Positions 18,580 to 27,573 are shown, numbered from the stretch's first letter. The stretch: 64,000 nucleotides of DNA from Anaerostipes rhamnosivorans (GCF_005280655.1 NZ_CP040058.1:1526001-1590000), one strand, 5' to 3'. Notes: generated by a model from the letters alone, not told the origin. A program made the numbers and translations.

Positions 18580-19374
18580 TCAATGTCTCAAAAATACATC
18601 TGCTTTAGAATATAATACAGCTTTACCCGCCAGTGTTACCCTGTCACCCTGCATTTTGCAGTACAGGGTACCTCCGCGGTCAGAGGCCTGACAGGCAGCA
18701 ATATGATCCTTCTGCAGTTTATCAGACCAGTAGGGTACGATATGGCAGTGTCCGGAACCACATACAGGATCCTCGGCTACATTCAGTTTAGGGGCAAACG
18801 ACCTTGACACACAATCCGTGACAGTTCCTTCTGCTGTTATATGAAGCAGGAGTCCGTCCAGCTCCCTTAGTTTCTCCAAATCTGGGTTTAAGTCTCTGAT
18901 GATCTGTTCGTTTTCAAATACACATAACAGATCTCTTCCAATATATGCCTCTGCCGGGACAGCGCCGATGGCTTCCGCCATTTTTTCCGTAATACGTACA
19001 GGCTTCAAGTCATAGGCTGGAAAATCCATTTCGTAGAGATCTCCATCTTTCATAACAGTTAGTTCACCGCTCACTGTGCGGAATATAATTCTCCCGCTGT
19101 TTTCGCCGTAATAATTGAATAGGACAAAAGCGCAGGCAAGGGTCGCATGGCCGCACAGGTCTATCTCGCCGCCCGGGGTAAACCAGCGCAGACTGTATGC
19201 CTTGCCCTCTTTTAACGCGAAAGCTGTCTCAGACAAATTATTTTCTTTTGTTATGCTCATCATCAGTTCATCTGGAAGCCATTGGTCCAGGATGCAGACA
19301 GCGGCAGGATTACCGCCGAAAACTTTATCTGTAAATGCGTCAATGACATATTGTTTTAGAATTTTGTTTTTCAT
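18580..19374 (-). CDS. PhzF-family isomerase/epimerase-like protein
   Basis: 264 residues of the PhzF/DapF double-barrel fold. Conserved elements are VFGGNPAAVCIL, the catalytic glutamate in NNLSETAF, FTPGGEIDLCGHATLA and the C-terminal half-site EDPVCGSGHCH. PhzF isomerises an aryl intermediate in phenazine synthesis, but genomes without phenazine genes, as here, carry many PhzF-like proteins of unknown substrate. It is divergent from the LysR gene at 19481, which may regulate it. Confidence 0.88.
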   Translation of the reverse strand: MKNKILKQYVIDAFTDKVFGGNPAAVCILDQWLPDELMMSITKENNLSETAFALKEGKAYSLRWFTPGGEIDLCGHATLACAFVLFNYYGENSGRIIFRTVSGELTVMKDGDLYEMDFPAYDLKPVRITEKMAEAIGAVPAEAYIGRDLLCVFENEQIIRDLNPDLEKLRELDGLLLHITAEGTVTDCVSRSFAPKLNVAEDPVCGSGHCHIVPYWSDKLQKDHIAACQASDRGGTLYCKMQGDRVTLAGKAVLYSKADVFLRH

Positions 19375-19480
19375 ATTCAGGTATCTCCTATGTTTTGTTT
19401 GACTTCATTATAGCAGGCACTTAAAATATAAGTAAAACAAATATTTCTAAACTTAACATTAGAGAAAGTGAAGTAAAGAT

Positions 19481-20350
19481 ATGAACCGGTATATTGCATT
19501 GCACAAAATCGTGGAGCTGGGCAGCTTTTCTAAGGCGGCAGAAGCTCTGGGATATACCCAATCCGCTATGAGTCAGATGATCTCGTCTTTGGAAAAGGAA
19601 TTCTCGATAAAGCTGGTAAACCGTTTCCGTACAGGTACAAAACTGACTTTGGAGGGAGCAGAACTTTATCCTTACATTGAGCGGATGGTGTATCAGTATC
19701 AGGCAATACAAGAAAAAACGAAGGAGATCAAAGGATTGGAGACAGGCATTATCCGCATGGGAACGATCTCCAGTATTTCGGCCCACTGGCTGCCAGGTTT
19801 GCTGAAAGAATTTCAAGAACAATACCCTGGGGTGGAGTTTGTCATTCACCAGGGAGATTATACGTCCATCCAGGAATGGATCAAAACAGGAGCCATTGAC
19901 TTTGGTTTTATCAATCCCCGTGCCGCAAACGGAATTTCAACGGTCACCCTGAAAGAGGGAGAAATGCTGGCCGTCTTGCCAGAAGATCATCCGCTGGCCA
20001 AAAAGGACATGGTCACTTTAGAAGAATTAGCCTCGGAACCATTTATCCTTTTGGAGGAAGGGCATTACTATGAGCCTTTAGAAAGTTTCAGGTCAGTAGG
20101 TATCACACCCAATATTAAATATACGATCCACGATGATTATTCCATCATGACTATGGTAGAAGCGGGATTGGGGGTCAGTATTCTGGCGGAACTCATACTG
20201 CACAGGACGAACTACCGCCTTGCTCTGCGGCCCACAGATCCTCCGGTTTTCAGGACCATTGCCATAGGATATAAAGACAAGAACAGTCTTTCAATGGCAA
20301 GCAGAAGATTTATCAGGCGTCTGCATGAGTGTATTTCAGAATTGCCATAA
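19481..20350 (+). CDS. LysR-family regulator, divergent from the PhzF gene
   Basis: 289 residues: an N-terminal winged helix-turn-helix (FSKAAEALGYTQSAMSQMISSLE) and a periplasmic-binding-protein-like effector domain (about 90-289). It differs visibly from the three LysR proteins of the 37-63 kb island, which begin MNLN or MNLT. The 106-base gap to the oppositely oriented phzF-like gene suggests the classic LysR arrangement of autorepression and activation of the divergent neighbour. Confidence 0.88.
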   Translation: MNRYIALHKIVELGSFSKAAEALGYTQSAMSQMISSLEKEFSIKLVNRFRTGTKLTLEGAELYPYIERMVYQYQAIQEKTKEIKGLETGIIRMGTISSISAHWLPGLLKEFQEQYPGVEFVIHQGDYTSIQEWIKTGAIDFGFINPRAANGISTVTLKEGEMLAVLPEDHPLAKKDMVTLEELASEPFILLEEGHYYEPLESFRSVGITPNIKYTIHDDYSIMTMVEAGLGVSILAELILHRTNYRLALRPTDPPVFRTIAIGYKDKNSLSMASRRFIRRLHECISELP

Positions 20351-20384
20351 CAAAATGATGGACATACATCAAAGGTCAGCGTTC

Positions 20385-21965
20385 TTATGATTTGCTGCGA
20401 AATAAAATCCGAAACAGCAGATATAGGATCAGGATACCCGACAGGACAAAGCCGGCAAAGCTGATCCAGGGCATTCCCAGAACCTGCGGCCTCAGCTGTG
20501 TCATACATAGAAGGCTCGCACCGATAAAAAGAGCGGAAGCGATCAATCCTAGTACTAGATATCCTGCCGCGCGGTGAAACACCCGTATGTAGTCCTCTGT
20601 GTCTGTCAGCTCAATGTTCAGCTTTGTCTGCCCATTTTTTGTGATATTTAACAGATCGGACAACTGGGACGGGATCTCCATGGATTTGTCAAGGGAAGCA
20701 TAAGCTGTGCGCCCCCGGTGGACCAGTTCTTTCTTCCAGTCAAAATCCTTGTAGATCATGGATGACATATGCATGGAGAGGATCTTAAGCATATTGACCT
20801 CAGGAGAACAGGCGGCCAGGGTTCCTTCCATTGTGACCATGCTGCGTCCCAGGAGTGTAATATCAGGGCTGATAGCGATCTTATGCTTTTTTACCAGATC
20901 CAATAGCTTCTCAATCAGATCCCCCAGGCGCATCTCTCCGAAATCCATTGTCATATAACGGCTGACAATGTCATCGACATCAGTATACAGTCTGGCGTGA
21001 TTGATACGGTCCTTTGGCTCTCCAAGTGTCAGCAGAACATTCTTTAGGGTATAAATATCATGCTTTAAGATTGCAGAAATAGCCTTCTTAAGCAACTGTT
21101 TATAGTGGTCGGACAGTCGGCCTGTCATACCCAGGTCCAGCCAGGCGATCCGGCCCCCTGAGATCCAGAGGTTTCCCGGATGGGGATCCGCGTGGAAAAA
21201 GCCGTCCTCCAATATCTGTTTGCAGTAATTTTCAGCCGCCTTCTCACCAATCTCAGTCAGATCATAACCGGCCGATTTAAGGGCCGCCATATGGTCAATC
21301 TGGATTCCGTCAATGTAAGACATGGTGAGAAGACGGGGAGTTGTAAGTTTTGTGAAAACCTGAGGACAGGTGATATAAGAGATGTCCCTTTGATTCTCAT
21401 AAAATGTCAGTAGATTCTCCGCTTCCCGAATAAAATCCATCTCTTCCTGGGAAGTCTTCCACAGCTCGTCCAGGATGGTGTTAAAATCAATCAGATCCCC
21501 GGTCCCCATGGCAACCTTCAGAAACTTTGCCGCTTTTTTCAGCAGATGTATATCCCGTTCCATCATCTCCCGGATGTGGGGCCTTTGAACCTTGATGACA
21601 GCCTGGCCTCCGCTGGAGAGCACCGCTAGGTGCACCTGAGCGATGGACGCTGAGCCCAGCGGGGTCTCCTGCACCTTGGAAAAAACAGACTCCAGAGGGC
21701 GTCCAAGTTCCTGTTGGATCACCTGTTTCACCAAAGAGTATTCCATTGGCTTTACTTCAGTTCTGAGTTTTTTTAACTCATCGCAGTATATTTCAGGAAG
21801 CATATCAGAGCGCATAGACATAATCTGTCCCAGCTTCACATAGGTAGGACCCAGATCCTCAAAGATCTCCTTCAGCTTTTCTGGAGTCATCCCCTTGGCC
21901 AGATGATGTTTTTTTAAGACTTTAAGAATGTCTAAAAATCTCTGATTGGAAACGTCACTGCTCAT
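20385..21965 (-). CDS. ABC1/AarF/UbiB atypical kinase
   Basis: 526 residues. The motifs of the UbiB/ADCK protein-kinase-like family are present: VIKVQRPHIREMMERDI, EMDFIREAENLL, HADPHPGNLWI and LDLGMTGRLSD. The C-terminus has two membrane helices (about 465-520). In aerobes UbiB supports ubiquinone synthesis; in anaerobic clostridia without ubiquinone its role is unknown, perhaps lipid or isoprenoid handling. The ATG at 21965 lies inside the 3' end of the upstream phasin-like gene, with AAAGGA 11 bases before it; a start at 21995 is possible. Overlap implies one operon. Confidence 0.87.
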   Translation of the reverse strand: MSSDVSNQRFLDILKVLKKHHLAKGMTPEKLKEIFEDLGPTYVKLGQIMSMRSDMLPEIYCDELKKLRTEVKPMEYSLVKQVIQQELGRPLESVFSKVQETPLGSASIAQVHLAVLSSGGQAVIKVQRPHIREMMERDIHLLKKAAKFLKVAMGTGDLIDFNTILDELWKTSQEEMDFIREAENLLTFYENQRDISYITCPQVFTKLTTPRLLTMSYIDGIQIDHMAALKSAGYDLTEIGEKAAENYCKQILEDGFFHADPHPGNLWISGGRIAWLDLGMTGRLSDHYKQLLKKAISAILKHDIYTLKNVLLTLGEPKDRINHARLYTDVDDIVSRYMTMDFGEMRLGDLIEKLLDLVKKHKIAISPDITLLGRSMVTMEGTLAACSPEVNMLKILSMHMSSMIYKDFDWKKELVHRGRTAYASLDKSMEIPSQLSDLLNITKNGQTKLNIELTDTEDYIRVFHRAAGYLVLGLIASALFIGASLLCMTQLRPQVLGMPWISFAGFVLSGILILYLLFRILFRSKS

Positions 21966-22290
21966 TTTCTTCTGGGTCCTTTGGAGTTTGTGCATCCTTT
22001 TGTTCTTTTGCTTTGATCTTTTCCTTCAAAAGCTCCAAGTCACTGTCAGACATAGAATCCACTGCGTCCATGAGGTTGTCGTATTCTTTTACAATATTGA
22101 CTGTCACATGATCTTTCAGCTTGTCCTTTGCCTTGTGTTTCAGTTCTTCATTCACGACCTTGCCCTGTTCAACAGTGAGTTCCCCCTTTTTAACCAGGTC
22201 ATCCACAATGTCTTTGGCAGATTCAGCAGTCGTGGCAACAGCACCGATGCCTGCCAGCAGAATTTTTTTCATACCTTCGCCAACGTCCAT
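21955..22290 (-). CDS. Phasin-like small helical protein (PhaF/COG3937 type)
   Basis: 111 residues, mostly charged alpha helix: a short nonpolar N-terminus (KKILLAGIGAVATT), then SAKDIVDDLVKKGELTVEQG and long coiled-coil-like segments ending in a charged tail. This matches the polyhydroxyalkanoate-regulator phasin-like family often found beside UbiB-type kinases. GGAAAGG nine bases upstream supports the ATG at 22290; starts at 22299 and 22335 are less well placed. Its last 11 bases overlap the kinase gene. No polyhydroxyalkanoate synthase is seen here. Confidence 0.75.
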   Translation of the reverse strand: MDVGEGMKKILLAGIGAVATTAESAKDIVDDLVKKGELTVEQGKVVNEELKHKAKDKLKDHVTVNIVKEYDNLMDAVDSMSDSDLELLKEKIKAKEQKDAQTPKDPEENEQ

Positions 22291-22360
22291 AAAAACCATC
22301 CTTTCCTGTAATAAAACAAAGAGATCAACACGCACCTAATGATATAATTAAGTATACTCT

Positions 22361-22382
22361 ATCGCGCGAAGCGCGTCCACCC
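22361..22382 (-). repeat. GGGTGGACG module, copy 1
   Basis: On the minus strand this reads GGGTGGACGCGC TTC GCGCGAT, nearly the same as 61849-61870 and 62365-62386. It contains its own small hairpin (CGCGC/GCGCG) in which paired bases change together between copies. Confidence 0.7.
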
Positions 22383-22392
22383 GGAGGAAATG

Positions 22393-22454
22393 AGTTTTCT
22401 TCATTATCTCCAGTCGGCTCTGGAAAGGCCTCCTTCCGATAATAAAGAAAAACT
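22393..22454 (-). repeat. Stem-loop repeat with 29-nt conserved apex, copy C
   Basis: Left arm 22393-22408, apex 22409-22437, right arm 22438-22454. The apex begins TCC, contains GGCTCTGG and ends TTCC, and is identical to that of copy D at 61879. The arms differ from copy D but still pair. One C-A mismatch on the + strand becomes G-U on the minus strand, so the minus strand is the likelier structured strand. Confidence 0.75.
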
Positions 22455-22539
22455 ATCGTATTCGCATGTGATCGTCAGTTACTTTTTTAGATCTTAAAGA
22501 CTCGATTATCTGAAAATAGGGAAAAACTTAAATCTTCTG

Positions 22540-22594
22540 TTGACTTTCCGACATATGTGTCTTATTCTGTATAAAAAGACATGTATGTCGGAAA
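22540..22594 (+). promoter_or_regulatory. TetR-type promoter and operator palindrome
   Basis: TTGACT (22540-22545) and TATTCT (22563-22568) are 17 bases apart. An imperfect 19-base inverted repeat, TTTCCGACATATGTGTCTT at 22545-22563 against its counterpart at 22576-22594 (two mismatches), covers the promoter spacer and extends past the start site. This is the usual geometry of an autoregulatory TetR operator. Confidence 0.75.
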
Positions 22595-22604
22595 TGGAGG
22601 CGGA

Positions 22605-23192
22605 ATGAATAAGCGAGGGAAGGCGACCAGAGGCTTGATCAAGGAAAAGGCTTGTCTTATGTTTGCAGAAAAAGGATTTAAGGAAGTAACGATGAAGGAT
22701 ATCTGTGAGATCACGGGACTGAGCCGGGGCGGTTTATATTGCCATTACAGCAGTACAAGTGAGATTTTTAAAGAGATCACGGAGGATATGATGAGCTGTC
22801 AGGATGAAGAGTTCCAGTCGAAAATGGATCTTGGCCTGCCTGCTGTCGATATCCTGGACGATGTGCTTCGGCGATATAAAAATGAGATGATAGACAGTGG
22901 ACATTCTCTGAGTATGGCCATATATGAATATTACAGCATCAAAGAAAATACCATCGGTGAGAATGCTTTATATGAACAGTATCTGTTATCTTACGCATCA
23001 TGGAAAAGATTGATCCAATATGGCATTGACCGGGGGGAGTTTAACCAGATTGATATACCAGCAGTGTTTGACCTGATTATTTTTTCTTACCAGGGAGTCC
23101 GTATGTACAGTAAATTGATGCCGGTGGACCAGGAGGTGCCGGGGAGAATGTTAAAGGAGATCCGTAAATTGTTTGTCAGACAGGAGGGGTAA
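22605..23192 (+). CDS. TetR-family regulator
   Basis: 195 residues: N-terminal helix-turn-helix (FAEKGFKEVTMKDICEITGL, SRGGLYCHYSS) and a helical ligand-binding domain. GGAGG seven bases upstream fixes the ATG at 22605. Its own promoter is covered by a 19-base inverted repeat, so it is probably autorepressed together with the nucleoside phosphorylase gene that starts 2 bases after its stop. Its ligand may relate to that enzyme. Confidence 0.88.
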   Translation: MNKRGKATRGLIKEKACLMFAEKGFKEVTMKDICEITGLSRGGLYCHYSSTSEIFKEITEDMMSCQDEEFQSKMDLGLPAVDILDDVLRRYKNEMIDSGHSLSMAIYEYYSIKENTIGENALYEQYLLSYASWKRLIQYGIDRGEFNQIDIPAVFDLIIFSYQGVRMYSKLMPVDQEVPGRMLKEIRKLFVRQEG

Positions 23193-23194
23193 TC

Positions 23195-23959
23195 ATGGCA
23201 ACTATATTTGAGCGTTTTGATCATACAAAAACAGCATTTATCAACCCGGAAGATACCATTGTAGCAGAACCTGGTTTTCCGGAGGTGTGTATCACCACTT
23301 TTTCAAACACAATGATTGATAAATTTGTCAGTCTGAATCAGGCAGAGAAAATCGCGGAGCTTTACACTGCAAATGGAATTACACCGATTTATGGGATCAG
23401 CTATAAAGGAAAACGGATTGCTCTCTTTTTATCCCGGGTAGGGGCCCCTGCCTGTATCGCAGGGTTGGAGGAAGTCATAGCCATGGGTGTGAAAAAGATC
23501 GTGTTGTTTGGCTGCTGTGGTGTTCTAAACCAGCAGGCAGTCCAGGATAAGATCATCATTCCTTCATCTGCTGTACGGGATGAGGGAACCAGTTATCACT
23601 ATATCCCGCCCAGTGAAGAAATATACACGGAGGAGAGTTCCATCCGGAAGCTGGAAGCCTGCCTAAGAAAGCTGGATTTATCTTATGTGACCGGAAAGAC
23701 ATGGACCACAGATGCAGTATACAGAGAGACTCCCAGAACTCTCAAAGAGCGCAGAGAACAGGGCTGTCTGGCTGTAGATATGGAACTCTCGGCTGCACTG
23801 GCTGTAGCACAGTTTAGGGATGTCAGACTTCTCCCGTTCCTGTATGGGGCGGACAATCTGGATTCAGAAGAATGGGAATGCAGGGATCTGAAAGAATATG
23901 GATTCTCTGGACTGCACAAGTATTTTGGGCTGGCGCTGGAATGTTCCGCCATTCTGTGA
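23195..23959 (+). CDS. Nucleoside phosphorylase family protein
   Basis: 254 residues of the PNP/UDP phosphorylase fold: SRVGAPACIAGLEEVIAMG, KIVLFGCCGVLNQ, a TWTTDAVYRETP segment and the ribose/base-binding AVDMELSAALAVA near residue 195. These enzymes cleave purine nucleosides or uridine with phosphate. It resembles the uridine/purine phosphorylase branch, but the base specificity cannot be told. It is translationally linked to the TetR gene. Confidence 0.83.
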   Translation: MATIFERFDHTKTAFINPEDTIVAEPGFPEVCITTFSNTMIDKFVSLNQAEKIAELYTANGITPIYGISYKGKRIALFLSRVGAPACIAGLEEVIAMGVKKIVLFGCCGVLNQQAVQDKIIIPSSAVRDEGTSYHYIPPSEEIYTEESSIRKLEACLRKLDLSYVTGKTWTTDAVYRETPRTLKERREQGCLAVDMELSAALAVAQFRDVRLLPFLYGADNLDSEEWECRDLKEYGFSGLHKYFGLALECSAIL

Positions 23960-24023
23960 GAAAGAGGTTTCCACTAGAAAAAATATCCGATATAATGGAA
24001 TCATCGAAAAAGGAGTGTGTATC

Positions 24024-24632
24024 ATGGGAAATATTAAAGATGTAACGAAGCTGACGGATAATCCTTATTTAAACCTGTACCATTTAAAAGGAACCAACCG
24101 TGTGGGAAAACCGCTGAATTATTATATCGCATCCAGAGTCAAAAGCATGGAACGCATGAAACTGAAAACAAAAAAGAATACCCCGGACGGGATCATCATT
24201 TACAGTCTTTACGGAGAGAAAAGAGACAAGGTAGTCCTGGTAAAGCAGTACCGGTATTCCATCGACGGTTATATCTACGAATTCCCTGCAGGGCTGGTGG
24301 AGGAAGGCGAAGATTATAAAGAAGCCGGAATTCGTGAATTAAAAGAGGAAACAGGGCTGGACCTGGACTTGATTCAGGCGGAGCCTATGTATGAGAAACC
24401 GGGATTTATGTCTGTGGGCATGACGGATGAATCCTGTGCCACTATCTACGGATATGCAAACGGGACACCGAGTAAAAAGGGACAGGAGGATTCCGAGGAG
24501 ATCGAGATCGTTCTGGCAGACAGGAAGGAAGTCAAAAGGATACTAAAAGAAGAGCGGGTGGCAATCATGTGTGCCTACATGCTGATGCATTTTGTAAAGG
24601 ACGAGGATCCGTTTGCATTTCTGGATCTGTAA
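24024..24632 (+). CDS. NUDIX hydrolase (ADP-ribose pyrophosphatase-like)
   Basis: 202 residues. The Nudix box is complete: GLVEEGEDYKEAGI, RELKEETGL, with the Mg-binding glutamates. The preceding strand pattern (DKVVLVKQYRYSIDGYIYEFPAG) is typical of ADP-ribose or GDP-mannose pyrophosphatases, which remove ADP-ribose. AGGAG at 24011-24015 fixes the ATG at 24024. Confidence 0.88.
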   Translation: MGNIKDVTKLTDNPYLNLYHLKGTNRVGKPLNYYIASRVKSMERMKLKTKKNTPDGIIIYSLYGEKRDKVVLVKQYRYSIDGYIYEFPAGLVEEGEDYKEAGIRELKEETGLDLDLIQAEPMYEKPGFMSVGMTDESCATIYGYANGTPSKKGQEDSEEIEIVLADRKEVKRILKEERVAIMCAYMLMHFVKDEDPFAFLDL

Positions 24633-24645
24633 GCTTACGGCAGAT

Positions 24646-24677
24646 GATACAAATAAGATACAAAAAGCTGTTATATT
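24646..24677 (+). promoter_or_regulatory. Candidate response-regulator site and promoter of the two-component operon
   Basis: GATACAA occurs at 24646 and 24657, an 11-base period as in OmpR/PhoB sites. Eight bases after the second copy is a -10-like TATATT (24672-24677). The same 7-mer with the same 8-base gap to a -10 is found before vanY (27553, 27568). Confidence 0.6.
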
Positions 24678-24712
24678 GACCTTGATCAATATAAAAAGTT
24701 AAGGAGAGAGAT

Positions 24713-25366
24713 ATGAACCGTATTTTGATTGTAGAAGATGAGCCGGCTATATCAAATTTAATCCAGATGAACCTTTCAGCCGCCGGCTACTCCTGCGGCT
24801 GCGCTTTTGACGGAGCCAGGGCAGCGGACCTGCTGGAGCAGGAAGCATTTGACCTAATTCTTTTGGATGTCATGCTTCCTGAGATTGATGGATATGAGCT
24901 GATGGATTATATCAGGCCTTTGGGGATCCCGGTCATATTTCTCACGGCCAAGTCATCTACGGAAGATAAGGTAAAAGGGCTGAGAGCAGGAGCAGATGAT
25001 TATCTGACCAAGCCTTTTGAGATCGCAGAGCTTCTGGCACGGGTGGAGTCGGTGCTCAGACGCTATCATAAGACGGAAAGCAATTTTAAGATCGGGGACC
25101 TTGAGATCGATATGTCCGCAAGAATCGTAGAAAAGCAGGGTAGGGTTATAAACCTGACCGTGAAGGAGTATGAATTACTGCTTCTTTTCATACAGAACAA
25201 AAAAATTGCCCTGTTCAGGGACTACATTTATGAAAAGATCTGGGGCAGCGGATATATGGGAGACAGCAGGACCGTGGATCTGCATGTGCAGCGGCTCAGA
25301 AAGAAGATCGGATGGGAGCATAAGATCAAAACCGTATATAAAATCGGTTACCGCCTGGAGGATTAG
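24713..25366 (+). CDS. OmpR/PhoB-family response regulator
   Basis: 217 residues. Receiver domain: acidic pair ED at 8-9, phospho-acceptor Asp52 in ILLDVMLPE, Thr in FLTAK and Lys in LTKPFE. Winged-helix domain from about 125 (VNLTVKEYELL type motif here INLTVKEYELL; DSRTVDLHVQRLRKKI). It is followed 3 bases later by its histidine kinase. Direct GATACAA repeats upstream of its own operon and of vanY are the probable binding sites. Confidence 0.93.
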   Translation: MNRILIVEDEPAISNLIQMNLSAAGYSCGCAFDGARAADLLEQEAFDLILLDVMLPEIDGYELMDYIRPLGIPVIFLTAKSSTEDKVKGLRAGADDYLTKPFEIAELLARVESVLRRYHKTESNFKIGDLEIDMSARIVEKQGRVINLTVKEYELLLLFIQNKKIALFRDYIYEKIWGSGYMGDSRTVDLHVQRLRKKIGWEHKIKTVYKIGYRLED

Positions 25367-25369
25367 CAA

Positions 25370-26788
25370 ATGAAGTTTTCTTGGAAAGTATTCTTAAGTA
25401 TCATCACGGCCACCATGCTGACCTTCAGTATCGGGGGTTATTTTTTGATACAATCCACTTTTCAGTCATCCCTGCGCCAGGCCGTAGAAATGGCTTATCA
25501 GGAAAATGACATTTTCAGGGCTACCTTAGGAGCATCCATCGCCGTTTCTCCGCCGGAGAGCAGCTCTCCGGAGAACACAGTAAAAAAACTGGCCGGTTCC
25601 ATCAGTCTTTCCTCGCCGGGAAAAGAACGGAAGTTCCGTATCTGTGACAGCCGATATCAGCAGCTGTTTTCCGACCTGAGTTTCCAGGTGCCGGATACGG
25701 TTATAAAAACACTGGATGCCAGGCATGCGGGATATTCCATCCTTAAGCAGGAGGGCAGATATTATCTGCAGTCTGCCTGCCGGTTTACAGTAGATGATAA
25801 GGTTTTTTATCTGGAAAATGTCAGGGATATTTCTACGCTGTACGAGATGAAAGAAAACCAGCTTGCGCTTTATCAGAAGATTTCTCTGATCTTGATCATC
25901 ACCTTGGGAATCGCCGTTTTTTGTCTCACGAACTGGCTGACCCGCCCGCTTAGAATTCTTTCCAAAGCAGTCAGGGCATTTGCGGCAGGTGATTTAAAGA
26001 TACGCTCAGAGATTACCTCAGAAGATGAGATCGGTTCTCTTGCAGAAGATTTTAATTCCATGGCTGGGCAGCTGGAGCAGAAGATCTGTGAGTTGAAAGA
26101 TGCGGCGCTGAGACAGGAAATGTTTATGGGGAGTTTTGCCCATGAGTTGAAGACGCCGATGACCTCCATCATAGGTTACGCAGATACGCTGAGATCCAGG
26201 GGGCTCAGTGAGCAGCAGAGGTTCCAGGCGGCAAACTATATTTTTGAGGAGGGCAGACGCCTGGAATCCCTGTCCCTAAAGCTTATGGATCTGATCGTAC
26301 TGGACAAACAGGAGATTTCCATGAGGACGGTTTTTGCTTCTGACCTGTTTGAGAGAGTGCAGAGGCTTGTGGAACCGCTGTTAAATACCTCTGGCATAAT
26401 ATTCGATTGCTCTTTTGAGGAAGGGACATTCTGGGGAGAACCGGATCTGCTTCAGAGCCTGTGCCTGAATCTCATCGACAATGCAAGAAAGGCAGTTGGT
26501 GAGGACGGTATGATCTGCTTTGAAGGAAGAGCGGATGAGAATGGTTATACCCTGTGCATACAGGACAATGGCAGGGGTATGACAGAGGAAGACATGAGCA
26601 GAGTCACAGAAGCCTTTTATATGGCGGACAAATCCAGAGCCAGAAAAGAAGGCGGCGCCGGACTGGGGCTGTCCCTGTGCCGCCGCATAGTGGAACTGCA
26701 CGGAGCAAAGATGGAATTTGTAAGCAAAGTATCCGAGGGGACGGCGGTCACGATCCGGTTCAGGAAGGAGCGGTCTGATGAGGCATAA
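25370..26788 (+). CDS. Membrane sensor histidine kinase
   Basis: 472 residues. Two membrane helices (about 8-27 and 171-188) frame an extracytoplasmic sensor domain of about 140 residues. A HAMP linker (TRPLRILSKAVRAFAAGDL) follows, then the phospho-acceptor His258 in SFAHELKTPMTSIIGY, and the ATPase boxes N (LIDNARKA), G1 (DNGRGM) and G2 (GGAGLGLSL). It is coupled to the response regulator upstream and overlaps the next gene by 11 bases. Cell-wall stress is a plausible signal given the VanY-like peptidase downstream. Confidence 0.92.
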   Translation: MKFSWKVFLSIITATMLTFSIGGYFLIQSTFQSSLRQAVEMAYQENDIFRATLGASIAVSPPESSSPENTVKKLAGSISLSSPGKERKFRICDSRYQQLFSDLSFQVPDTVIKTLDARHAGYSILKQEGRYYLQSACRFTVDDKVFYLENVRDISTLYEMKENQLALYQKISLILIITLGIAVFCLTNWLTRPLRILSKAVRAFAAGDLKIRSEITSEDEIGSLAEDFNSMAGQLEQKICELKDAALRQEMFMGSFAHELKTPMTSIIGYADTLRSRGLSEQQRFQAANYIFEEGRRLESLSLKLMDLIVLDKQEISMRTVFASDLFERVQRLVEPLLNTSGIIFDCSFEEGTFWGEPDLLQSLCLNLIDNARKAVGEDGMICFEGRADENGYTLCIQDNGRGMTEEDMSRVTEAFYMADKSRARKEGGAGLGLSLCRRIVELHGAKMEFVSKVSEGTAVTIRFRKERSDEA

Positions 26789-27521
26789 AAATCTGTTGAT
26801 CTGTATTACGGCCATCGCGTTGGCGGTCTCTTGTATTTTCTGGCCGTCACTGGTTTCAAGCTATCAAGACCAGAAGATGAGGGATAGAGTAGAACTTGAC
26901 AAGGTAGAGGATACCTCCGATATACAGACAGATACGTTGTCCATAAAGGAAAAATTGTCCCTTATCATCCAGACAAACGATTCAGATGGAGAAATTGCTG
27001 TGACCAATCAATCGTATGATTGGGGCTCTGCAGAGCTGGATTCATTGAAAAAAATCTGCTTAAATGAGTTAAAAAAATTAAAGCAAAAGGGTATGTTTCC
27101 CAAGGTTACATTAGATAAAAATACGATGGTATTTTATGATACTACTACCACTTATCTGGATACAAAAAATTATTCCAGACGGCTGAGAGTCCACAGTATC
27201 ACTGTACAGTCAGCGGACAAGAGCCTGAGGATAATCATAGACGATTCGTCGCATAAGATCCTGGCAATAGACAACGTGGAAGGATTCGGAATCAGGGCTT
27301 CCGATGCCGACCGCATTGTGAAGACATGGGGAGAATATCTTGAGTTAACAGAAGAAAGTATCATGAAGGCAAAGAAAGGATATCGTTTTGTTAAATATAA
27401 AGCAGGGAAAGAAAATGTCTGCTATATGTTTGTATTTTATAGCAAAGAGAATGCGGAAGAAGGAGAACTGTCTATTTTTCCGGAAAAGGATTATGGACAG
27501 CAGGTCAGTGAAGAGAAATGA
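26778..27521 (+). CDS. Membrane-anchored extracytoplasmic protein of the kinase operon
   Basis: 247 residues that I do not recognise. A single N-terminal membrane segment (about 5-24) is followed by a soluble, mostly extracytoplasmic region with alternating strands and charged helices and no cysteine motif, lipobox or catalytic signature. The 11-base overlap with the histidine kinase shows it belongs to the same operon. By analogy with YycH-type accessory proteins it could modulate the kinase, but no sequence match is claimed. Confidence 0.75.
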   Translation: MRHKNLLICITAIALAVSCIFWPSLVSSYQDQKMRDRVELDKVEDTSDIQTDTLSIKEKLSLIIQTNDSDGEIAVTNQSYDWGSAELDSLKKICLNELKKLKQKGMFPKVTLDKNTMVFYDTTTTYLDTKNYSRRLRVHSITVQSADKSLRIIIDDSSHKILAIDNVEGFGIRASDADRIVKTWGEYLELTEESIMKAKKGYRFVKYKAGKENVCYMFVFYSKENAEEGELSIFPEKDYGQQVSEEK

Positions 27522-27573
27522 TACAACTTTGATGGAAGTATGAATGAATTGTGATACAAGGTTCGGTTATGAT
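27520..27573 (+). promoter_or_regulatory. Four 11-bp-phased direct repeats upstream of vanY
   Basis: GATACAA (27520), GATGGAA (27531), GAATGAA (27542) and GATACAA (27553) follow each other at exactly 11 bases. A -10-like TATGAT starts at 27568, eight bases after the last repeat, so the array replaces the -35 region. This is the layout of OmpR/PhoB-activated promoters. The first repeat overlaps the end of the preceding gene. Confidence 0.65.

Larger units (their letters stand above)
22291..22604. other. 314-base divergent intergenic region
   Basis: It contains, left to right, the upstream region of the phasin-like gene, an inverted copy of the GGGTGGACG module (22361-22382), one copy of the 29-nt-loop stem-loop repeat (22393-22454), and the TetR promoter/operator (22540-22594). 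No reading frame in it is credible. Confidence 0.7.
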
